This document shows, one piece after another, positions 55,087 to 64,000 of a DNA stretch of 64,000 nucleotides; the first letter of the stretch is position 1, and each line of letters begins with the position of its first letter. The translations under genes were made by a program, and so were the position numbers. Source of the stretch: Litoribacter populi (GTDB lineage: Bacteria > Bacteroidota > Bacteroidia > Cytophagales > Cyclobacteriaceae); contig NZ_VMKN01000001.1 of NCBI RefSeq assembly GCF_007483685.1, forward strand, positions 704,599 to 768,598, written 5' to 3'. The notes under the pieces are model-generated. The model saw nothing but the letters and a program-made list of their open reading frames with translations. It made no database searches and was not told the origin of the DNA.

Positions 55087-55662
55087 ATGATGACGCTTAC
55101 CCCCTCCCATATCATTGAATATTTATACTGTCCCCGGTTCACTTATTTTGAATATGTGCTGACCATTCCCCAGTATGAAGAGAAGAATTACAAAGTGTTG
55201 AAAGGGAGGGAGATTCACGATCAGAAACTGGAAAGAAACAAGGAGTATTTAAGAAAGAAAATAGGGGTACAGGAAAAGCATTTAGACCAGTACCTTACAG
55301 GTCATTCTTTGAGAGGGAAAGTTGATGAAGTGCTGATGCTACAGGACGGCAGCATGGCACCCCTGGATTACAAATTTGCTCAGTATAAAGAGAAAATATA
55401 TGATACCTATAGGACTCAGTTGATCTGCTATGCCCTGCTTATTGAGGAAAACTTTGGGAAGGAAGTTCATAAGGGCTTTCTAGTTTATACCCGCAGCAAA
55501 CACAAATTGGTGGAGGTTTCGATAGATCCAGTAGATAAAGAAAAAGTAGTGAATGCTGCAGAAGATATATTTGCCATAATCCAGGAAAACAGGTTTCCCA
55601 ACGCTACCAAATTTAAGAGAAGATGTGTAGATTGCACCTATCGGAATATCTGTATAAAATAA
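55087..55662 (+). CDS. cas4: Cas4, exonuclease of adaptation
   Basis: A 191-residue RecB-like nuclease. It has the first Fe-S Cys in IIEYLYCPRFTYFEYV (about 14) and three more in the C-terminal CVDCTYRNICIK (ending 191). The nuclease core has GHSLRGKVDEVLML (about 78) and MAPLDYKFAQYKEKIYDTYRTQL (Asp and Lys). It trims pre-spacers and selects PAM ends. It lies after cas2, not before cas1 as in many I-B loci. Its start ATG overlaps the intergenic start by 1-2 bp with cas2. Confidence 0.94.
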   Translation: MMTLTPSHIIEYLYCPRFTYFEYVLTIPQYEEKNYKVLKGREIHDQKLERNKEYLRKKIGVQEKHLDQYLTGHSLRGKVDEVLMLQDGSMAPLDYKFAQYKEKIYDTYRTQLICYALLIEENFGKEVHKGFLVYTRSKHKLVEVSIDPVDKEKVVNAAEDIFAIIQENRFPNATKFKRRCVDCTYRNICIK

Positions 55663-55857
55663 GGGTGCTCCGGGTTCAAATTTATTTTGATAGTATAAGG
55701 AATTGACCGTAATTGCCTGATTGTCAGTTGTTTTTTAGTTCGGAAAATTGGTTAAAATTATGGGAAAAAGTTCTTTGACATACTGTAAAAATAAAAAAAG
55801 AACGTTTGGGATTGTTTGTCAAAAGGCTAATATACAAGGGGTTATAGTGCTGGGCGA
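55663..55857 (+). promoter_or_regulatory. CRISPR leader
   Basis: A 195-bp AT-rich stretch between cas4 and the first repeat, with a 7-bp inverted repeat GTTCTTT (55770-55776) and AAAGAAC (55797-55803) around GACATACTG. The array promoter and the integration signals should lie here. The degenerate repeat at the far end confirms that this is the leader side. Confidence 0.8.
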
Positions 55858-58667
55858 CTTCCAGAGCCTATTCCATCATAAGAAGGATTGAAACCTAGAA
55901 AAATCTAGGAGATCTGGATCCTGTTTTTTACTTCCAGAGCCTATTCCATCATAAGAAGGATTGAAACTTTGGAAGGAGCGAAAGCACCAAATACAAAGGA
56001 ATTCTTCCAGAGCCTATTCCATCATAAGAAGGATTGAAACGGTAGTCCCTGACGGTGTTCAGGGTGTGGTCTTCACCTTCCAGAGCCTATTCCATCATAA
56101 GAAGGATTGAAACTTATACCCTGGCAAGGCCAAAAGAAATCCAGCTCCTCTTCCAGAGCCTATTCCATCATAAGAAGGATTGAAACTAGCCATCAAAGCA
56201 GAGGTATGCAGGGAAAACATCACTTCCAGAGCCTATTCCATCATAAGAAGGATTGAAACAGGATATCTATCCCGTTTTTGATACTGTCCGGCCCTTCTTC
56301 CAGAGCCTATTCCATCATAAGAAGGATTGAAACAAATTACAATGTCCTATGTAAACTTTAAATTATCCGACTTCCAGAGCCTATTCCATCATAAGAAGGA
56401 TTGAAACTCTATTGAAGTTAGATTTTGATTTTTCGGGAGTTGGCTTCCAGAGCCTATTCCATCATAAGAAGGATTGAAACTAGCCTAGCTCCTTGCAGGC
56501 CCTCAGCCTCATGTTCTTCCAGAGCCTATTCCATCATAAGAAGGATTGAAACAAGACAAGAAAAATTAAGAAGTAACGCAAAGAGAATTCTTCCAGAGCC
56601 TATTCCATCATAAGAAGGATTGAAACAAATGCCTGATTTGCCCCGTCTGGCGTCCTTTTCCGCTTCCAGAGCCTATTCCATCATAAGAAGGATTGAAACA
56701 ACACTTCATCAAATGACAAAAAAAATAATTATTAGCTTCCAGAGCCTATTCCATCATAAGAAGGATTGAAACATTTGTCTGGTAGCTCCATGAGCTCCCC
56801 GCTCTACACTTCCAGAGCCTATTCCATCATAAGAAGGATTGAAACTACCATCAAGAAAGCTAAACGACACGGGTATGACAATCTTCCAGAGCCTATTCCA
56901 TCATAAGAAGGATTGAAACCCAATTGGATAGGCAAGTACACGGACTTTCAGGACAACTTCCAGAGCCTATTCCATCATAAGAAGGATTGAAACGTATTTA
57001 TTTTTTCTTGTTTGCATTTTTCGCCTTCACTTCCAGAGCCTATTCCATCATAAGAAGGATTGAAACTATGAAACCGTATAGGGTACTTTCCTTAGACCCT
57101 GACTTCCAGAGCCTATTCCATCATAAGAAGGATTGAAACGTGGCTAGATAGAGGTCGACGGCTCCGGTATGCTTCCACTTCCAGAGCCTATTCCATCATA
57201 AGAAGGATTGAAACAAAATATCCACTGAGGTGAGCAGGTGTTCGGTACACTGCTTCCAGAGCCTATTCCATCATAAGAAGGATTGAAACTTCATATGCCA
57301 AACATAAAGTCCTCTTCTCTTCCGCCTTCCAGAGCCTATTCCATCATAAGAAGGATTGAAACCCCACATGGATTTAATAACCCTGCTGGATGTGCTGGCT
57401 TCCAGAGCCTATTCCATCATAAGAAGGATTGAAACACTATTCCGTTTAATGCACTTCCAGAGCCTATTCCATCATAAGAAGGATTGAAACATGGTTCACA
57501 AGTAACAAGTTCAATCCAATGTTAGAACTTCCAGAGCCTATTCCATCATAAGAAGGATTGAAACGATTTTTAGCTTGAGATATTAATAGGATCATTCTGA
57601 CTTCCAGAGCCTATTCCATCATAAGAAGGATTGAAACAGTCGAGGTTTATTGCATTAAGTTCAAATACATTAAACTTCCAGAGCCTATTCCATCATAAGA
57701 AGGATTGAAACTACGCTTGCTGCTGCATGTTTTTCTAATTTCTTGATCTTCCAGAGCCTATTCCATCATAAGAAGGATTGAAACTCGAAGAGGAACCTTA
57801 CGGGCTTCTGGGGTGATCCCCCTTCCAGAGCCTATTCCATCATAAGAAGGATTGAAACTTGAATGGAGCCAAAGAGGGTTCCTGGGACTTCCTGCTTCCA
57901 GAGCCTATTCCATCATAAGAAGGATTGAAACTAATCCAAAGTGTTTCTTGTGTACTGCATTGTCGTACTTCCAGAGCCTATTCCATCATAAGAAGGATTG
58001 AAACACCCATTACACCATGCCAGGAGGTAGACCAAGACAGCTTCCAGAGCCTATTCCATCATAAGAAGGATTGAAACACCCTCTAATCCCAGCACTATGA
58101 ACCATTTGATGATCGACTTCCAGAGCCTATTCCATCATAAGAAGGATTGAAACAAAGTTAATCCCTTATTGTTTTACTAAGGTAGTAATACTTCCAGAGC
58201 CTATTCCATCATAAGAAGGATTGAAACTCAAAAACGGTACCGGTGGAGATGGCGGTTCTGGTGCTTCCAGAGCCTATTCCATCATAAGAAGGATTGAAAC
58301 TTGAAAACAGAACCTCATTTTTGGGTTTGGCCAAAGCTTCCAGAGCCTATTCCATCATAAGAAGGATTGAAACCACCGATGCCGAGCTCGGTATTTTGAA
58401 GGAGCTTGAACTTCCAGAGCCTATTCCATCATAAGAAGGATTGAAACTTAATTTTGAAGTGTTAGAATTGAATTAGCCCTTTTCTTCCAGAGCCTATTCC
58501 ATCATAAGAAGGATTGAAACCCGACAGCAGGGGGGAGCGGCACGAGTCACCCAGGTCTTCCAGAGCCTATTCCATCATAAGAAGGATTGAAACTTACGTG
58601 CACGCCAGTCCACCCTTAAAAACAAGGTCACTTCCAGAGCCTATTCCATCATAAGAAGGATTGAAGC
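55858..58667 (+). CRISPR. CRISPR array, 39 repeats of 37 bp and 38 spacers
   Basis: The repeat starts CTTCCAGAGCCTATTCC, continues ATCATAAG and ends AAGGATTGAAAC. The 3' end ATTGAAAC is the usual type I-B handle. I counted repeats from 55858 (first) to 58631-58667 (last). The last copy ends GAAGC in place of GAAAC. Spacers are 36 bp (22 times), 37 (11), 38 (2), 39 (1), 35 (1) and one of only 18 bp (57436-57453). All spacers differ and none obviously matches the rest of the window. The first spacer begins with a short palindrome. Several read as coding sequence (for example NWIGKYTDFQDN and LNGAKEGSWDFL), as expected from phage or plasmid genes. Confidence 0.98.
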
Positions 58668-58731
58668 GAAGTTGGCGAGAGTCGAACTCGTCTGCTGTGA
58701 TTCCTATCCTAAGATAGCTAGTTGAAAGCAG
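58668..58731 (-). ncRNA. tRNA/tmRNA 3'-end-like fragment (possible remnant)
   Basis: Read on the minus strand, 58675-58691 is a T-arm-like hairpin: stem CGAG/CTCG with the 7-nt loop TTCGACT (invariant TTC plus A). Upstream of it is CTATC-TTAG-GATAG (58704-58717). The combination GGATAGGAATC.. then GACGAG-TTCGACT-CTCGCC resembles the 3' end of tmRNA (GGATGTAGGAATTTCGG, then the T-arm). The acceptor end is lost (CAACTTCGC in place of a CCA end) and the 5' part is absent, since a broken gene occupies that place. It may be a remnant or chance. Confidence 0.3.
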
Positions 58732-58823
58732 TTCACGCCTGCAAACCTCACCAAATTTTGCCTTACGATACAATTTGTTTTAGTATAATTATCCCTAAAT
58801 TGCATGGAAATAAAATCAACACC

Positions 58824-59170
58824 ATGGCTTTTTCAAACATTCAAATTGAAGTAATAAAAAAGGCTGGAGAAGCCTTTTTACTCTCATGTGAATCGCCCGA
58901 GGATCTCAGGGGGCAGGTGGAGGTGACCTATCGGGTGGAGGGGAATAGTGTGCTCCTCCATGAAGGCGCCCCAAGTGGGATAAGCCGGCTGAAACCTCTG
59001 AAATGCCTGTGGCCAAAGCCACCTTCGTCAAGACCCACTCCCACTGGAAAGTGTACTGGATGGGTGGAAACCTTAAATGGCAAAGCTATTCGCCCAACCC
59101 TATTGTCGAATCAGTTGAAGGGTTTTTTGATCTGGTAATACAGGATGATTTTGCCTGCTTTTTTGGTTAA
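58824..59170 (+). pseudogene. DUF3024 family gene broken by a one-base frameshift
   Basis: The ATG at 58824 opens MAFSNIQIEVIKKAGEAFLL and reads through VEVTYRVEGNSVLLHEG. Near 58965-58967 the frame must change: the next-frame reading RPKWDKPAETSEMP continues into KTHSHWKVYWMGGNLKWQSY and ends in ACFFG and TAA at 59170. The combined product of about 115 residues is a full DUF3024 protein. One missing G (GGGCGC read as GGCGC) explains the break. An intact protein would end normally, so this is either a recent mutation or a sequencing error. Its function is unknown. Confidence 0.85.
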
Positions 59171-59216
59171 ATAGAGTGAGACATTCATCTAATTCTCCAT
59201 CCCCAATTCACCTTTT

Positions 59217-59266
59217 GTAATTTACTTTTAGTAAATTACTTTTAGTAAATTACTTTTTGTAAATTT
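59217..59266 (+). repeat. 14-bp tandem repeat in the ATPase promoter
   Basis: GTAA(A/T)TTACTTTT(A/T) repeats with period 14 at 59217, 59231, 59245 and a partial at 59259. Each unit is partly palindromic (AATTTAC...GTAAATT). The last one forms a -7 box. Confidence 0.85.
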
Positions 59267-59267
59267 G
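59260..59267 (+). promoter_or_regulatory. -7 box TAAATTTG of the AAA ATPase gene
   Basis: A TAnnTTTG match formed by the last tandem repeat unit, 3 bp from the ATG at 59271. Predicted transcription start at about 59270 gives a leaderless message. Confidence 0.45.
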
Positions 59268-59270
59268 GGT

Positions 59271-60401
59271 ATGAAGTATAAGATGCCAGCCAATCCGTTT
59301 CCCACCACGGGGTATTATGGTCCGGAGTATTTTTGCGACCGGGAGGAGGAGAGCAATAAAATCAGCCAACTGTTGCAGAATGGACAGTCCTGTCTGTTGA
59401 TGGGTAACAGGAGGTTAGGTAAAACGGCGCTCATTCATCATGTGCGGCAAATGCTGCCCGAGAATTGGGGTTTTATCTATCTGGATATCCTTTCCACCGA
59501 AAATGAACAGCAACTGCTCAATGCGCTGGGGGCGGCTCTGCTGCAGGGGTTTCCAGAGAAAAGCAAAGTCGGGAAAAGGGTCTGGGACTTTATGAAAAGC
59601 CTGCATCCCACCATTAGCTTCGACCAACTCAGTGGCATCCCGCAAGTAAGCATCCATAGCGCCCATGTGGAGAAACCCATTAAGAACATCCTGGAGTTTT
59701 TGGCCCAGCTAGAACAACCTACCGTGGTTGCCATTGATGAATTCCAGCAGATTGCACATTACCCGGAAAAGAATACGGATGCCTGGCTAAGGACGGTGAT
59801 CCAGAGTTTGCAGAATGTCTATTTCTTGTTTTCGGGAAGCCGGCAGTCTATCCTGAACGAACTGTTCAGCGATCCCTCAAGGCCGTTTTTCAGAAGTGCT
59901 TCCCCCCTTAAGATCGGCAAGATCGGACAGGATGATTATCGGGAATTTGTGGTGAGGCATTTTAAAAATGGAGGCAAAACAATAGAGGCTGCCTTGGTGG
60001 ATGAGATTTTGGAATGGGCGAAATGCCATACTTATTATGTGCAACTCTTGTGCAACAGGCTTTATCAAAAACCAATTAAAAAGTATGTGCGGGAGAATTG
60101 GCAGTCTTGCGCGGATGAGATACTTCAGGAGCAGGAGACGTTCTTCATCCATTACCGCACCTTGCTCAGCCCACAGCAATGGAAACTGCTTTCAGCCATC
60201 GCCCGCACGGGAACTGTCTATGCCCCTACGTCCAAGGCTTTCGTGTCTTCCAATAACCTTGGCAGCCCGGCCACAGTGTTCAAATCCCTTGATGCCCTGT
60301 TGGACAAGGAGATGATCTATAAGGAATATGGACCGGAAGGGGAGCCTTATTATGAGGTGTATGACGTGTTTTTTGAGAGGTGGATGCAGGTTAGGGTTTA
60401 A
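59271..60401 (+). CDS. AAA family ATPase (archaeal ATPase_2 type)
   Basis: A 376-residue P-loop ATPase. Walker A is GNRRLGKTALIHHVRQ (about 40-50), Walker B with Glu is VVAIDEFQQIAHYPEK (about 155), and a sensor-like SGSRQSILNELFSDPSRPFFR region is near 195. The C-terminal part looks like a winged helix (LSAIARTGTVYAPTSKAFVSSNN). Such ATPases include many mobile-element and defence proteins, but no partner is clear. The start is ATG 59271 (MKYKMPANPF); MPANPF at 59283 is an alternative. It lies right after the CRISPR array and the broken DUF3024 gene. Confidence 0.85.
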   Translation: MKYKMPANPFPTTGYYGPEYFCDREEESNKISQLLQNGQSCLLMGNRRLGKTALIHHVRQMLPENWGFIYLDILSTENEQQLLNALGAALLQGFPEKSKVGKRVWDFMKSLHPTISFDQLSGIPQVSIHSAHVEKPIKNILEFLAQLEQPTVVAIDEFQQIAHYPEKNTDAWLRTVIQSLQNVYFLFSGSRQSILNELFSDPSRPFFRSASPLKIGKIGQDDYREFVVRHFKNGGKTIEAALVDEILEWAKCHTYYVQLLCNRLYQKPIKKYVRENWQSCADEILQEQETFFIHYRTLLSPQQWKLLSAIARTGTVYAPTSKAFVSSNNLGSPATVFKSLDALLDKEMIYKEYGPEGEPYYEVYDVFFERWMQVRV

Positions 60402-60467
60402 GGGTTGAATGGATTAAAGGTTTAACGTTAATCCTTTAATCAGCCCGCAGGGCGTTAAACCTTTAAA
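60402..60467. repeat. GCA-loop palindromic repeat
   Basis: GCCC-GCA-GGGC at 60443-60453, flanked by TTTAACGTTAATCCTTTAATCA and GTTAAACCTTTAAAC, mirror-like. It is related to elements at 1211 and 61125. Confidence 0.65.
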
Positions 60468-60998
60468 CTACAAATCCTCCATTTCCCCAAACCACACCAC
60501 TGCATATTCTTTATAAATCCCTACGCCCATCGCTTTCCAGTTGGCGTCTTTGAAGGGGCCGAGGTTGGCGATGACGGAGTGGTGGCCGGGGCTTTTTTTC
60601 CAGACTTCCAGGGCGTCGTCGGGTTGGGCTTTGGCGGAATGCCAGTAGGCGATCTCGTAGCCTGGGCTTTCGTAGCCGGCGATCTCACGCGGTTTGTCCC
60701 ACATGCATTCGGGGTTTTTGTGGTTGTCGGTGTAGCAGCAACCTTTCCAGTCCCCTTTCTTGGACCAGCTGTGCATGTTGCAGCGCTTGCTCCTCTGGTA
60801 GTTTTCCTGCAAGTCCTTGGCATGGGCCTGGGCCACTTTGCTCAGTTTTTCCGAATAGGCAACAGCAGGAAGATTTTTGCTTTGCCGATAGCTATTGATG
60901 ATCTCGTGAAGGGTTTTCTCTTCTGCAGTTGGAGAGGTGGGGGCGGTCCACAACTGAGTTATCAGGAGAATCAGGGAAAATAAGAAGGAATAATGCAT
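60468..60998 (-). CDS. CAP-domain (SCP/PR-1) secreted protein
   Basis: Signal peptide MHYSFLFSLILLITQLWTAP, then a CAP domain of about 150 residues: HEIINSYRQSKNLPAVAYSEKLSKVAQAHAKDLQ near the start, WKGCCYTDNHKNPECMW and GYEIAYWHSAKAQPDDALEVWKKSPGHHSVIANLG with the conserved HxxxxN-like part, ending GVGIYKEYAVVWFGEM. Four Cys suggest two disulfides. The function of bacterial CAP proteins is mostly unknown. Confidence 0.9.
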   Translation of the reverse strand: MHYSFLFSLILLITQLWTAPTSPTAEEKTLHEIINSYRQSKNLPAVAYSEKLSKVAQAHAKDLQENYQRSKRCNMHSWSKKGDWKGCCYTDNHKNPECMWDKPREIAGYESPGYEIAYWHSAKAQPDDALEVWKKSPGHHSVIANLGPFKDANWKAMGVGIYKEYAVVWFGEMEDL

Positions 60999-63578
<2,580 letters not shown>

Positions 63579-63608
63579 TATAAAAACAATCGCTCCGAAT
63601 TTTTGAAC

Positions 63609-63645
63609 TGCCCCCATAAAGTTGGACACTTAATGGGGGCTTTTC
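63609..63645 (+). terminator. Hairpin terminator of icd, resembling an IS3-type end
   Basis: GCCCCCATAAAGT and ACTTAATGGGGGC pair with one mismatch around TGGAC and are followed by TTTTCT. The sequence TGAACTGCCCCCATAAAGTT at 63603-63622, continuing GGACACT, resembles terminal inverted repeats of IS3-family elements. Confidence 0.7.
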
Positions 63646-63958
63646 TATACGTAAAAACCAGAAATATGACCTGTCTGTGATATAAAATTCCGAGCTCATG
63701 CATTATTGTTACAACAAACATAAACCGATCAACTTTTCAGGGTAGGTTCAGGGTATGATGTATGGAGATAAACTTGCAATGAGAAGTTAGTAACACCCAT
63801 AATCCCATTTCAAAGATCCGAATCAAAAAAAAAATCATCTAAAAAATTAGGTTGTTATTATTTTTTTTTTTTATTTGGGGAAATCATTTTTAGACAACAG
63901 ATGATTGGGCTTTATTAACCCAGCCTACGTTTTGTTATGGGTTTAAATGTATATTATT
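63646..63958. other. 313-bp gap with promoter-like AT-rich stretches
   Basis: Homopolymer A and T runs are found near 63826 and 63860. The hairpin-like GGGCTTTATTAACCC lies near 63908. I see no gene or clear regulatory site except as upstream region of the last, partial gene. Confidence 0.5.
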
Positions 63959-64000
63959 ATGAAAAAAGTTCTTATGATTTTTGGGGCGGCCTTTATTTTA
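63959..64000 (+). CDS. Start of a secreted or membrane protein (cut off by the window)
   Basis: ATG at 63959 opens MKKVLMIFGAAFIL, a basic start and hydrophobic stretch typical of a signal peptide. Only 14 codons are in the window, so identity cannot be told. Confidence 0.5.
   Translation, partial: MKKVLMIFGAAFIL

Noticed and set aside
56425-56613. Open frame inside the CRISPR array
   Set aside because: It merely translates repeat units (SRAYSIIRRIET), an expected artefact.
55858-58667. Self-targeting spacers
   Set aside because: By eye I found no spacer matching the other parts of this window. The rest of the genome could not be checked.
58824-59170. Programmed frameshift in DUF3024 gene
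   Set aside because: No slippery heptamer or stimulatory structure is seen at the break; a one-base loss explains it better.
45925-60401. A wholly new defence system in the accessory region
   Set aside because: The genes are assigned to I-B CRISPR, RES/Xre and known AAA families; unassigned genes (DUF6266 pair, CxxC protein) do not form a clear operon with them.

Overview
The window is a chromosomal segment from a member of the Bacteroidota, most likely Cytophagales (Cyclobacteriaceae-like). The reasons are a PorT-family type IX secretion protein next to ubiE, a SusC-like/TonB-type receptor, DUF5606, DUF2851 and DUF6266 proteins, a monomeric isocitrate dehydrogenase, and promoters of the TTG-N18-20-TAnnTTTG type. 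The genus is an inference. No comparison was run.

Layout. 1-1.2 kb: the 3' end of a 23S rRNA gene, a 5S rRNA gene and a terminator, i.e. the tail of an rrn operon. 1.3-4.6 kb (+): a small coiled-coil protein, an ABC-F ATPase and an FAD oxidoreductase. 4.6-17.7 kb (-): a long block of core genes: TonB-type receptor, nucleoside phosphorylase/trhO, a NeuD-type acyltransferase, DUF2851, pyrF, a LolA-like carrier, ftsK, pyrD, a newly read 35-residue membrane peptide and xerD. 18.0-22.3 kb (+): aroQ, a class V aminotransferase, MarC, rnhA, a tRNA methyltransferase and a bestrophin. 22.3-39.9 kb: mixed housekeeping genes on both strands: saccharopine dehydrogenase, cdd, ThuA, a VanX-type dipeptidase, an SDR, porT-ubiE, engB, fbp, aspartate kinase, fructosamine kinase, LMW-PTP, a Fur-family regulator with peroxiredoxin, waaA-rsgA, a PyrR-like protein and panB.

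40-60.4 kb is the accessory part. It holds a RES/Xre toxin-antitoxin pair with a near-perfect palindromic operator over the antitoxin start, a lipoprotein serine hydrolase, two DUF6266-like proteins, a CxxC mini-protein, and then a complete type I-B CRISPR-Cas locus. That locus runs WYL regulator, cas8b, cas7, cas5, cas3, cas6, cas1, cas2, cas4, leader, and an array of 39 repeats and 38 spacers. Past the old end of the array lie a tRNA/tmRNA-3'-end-like fragment, a DUF3024 gene broken by a one-base frameshift, and an AAA ATPase whose promoter sits in 14-bp tandem repeats. The window closes with a CAP-domain protein, monomeric isocitrate dehydrogenase and the first codons of a secreted protein.

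How the genes work together. The cas genes are packed head to tail and supply all functions: interference (Cas8b/7/5 with the Cas3 HD-helicase), crRNA processing (Cas6) and adaptation (Cas1/2/4). The leader lies at the cas4 side. The degenerate last repeat is at the far end, so new spacers enter next to cas4. I found no wholly unknown multi-gene system. The least explained elements are the 18-bp spacer, the Cas8b that appears to have lost its usual cysteine cluster, the DUF6266/CxxC region with its 17-bp inverted repeat, a family of GCA-loop palindromes between genes, and several genes whose -7 box lies 3-5 nt before the start codon (candidate leaderless mRNAs).
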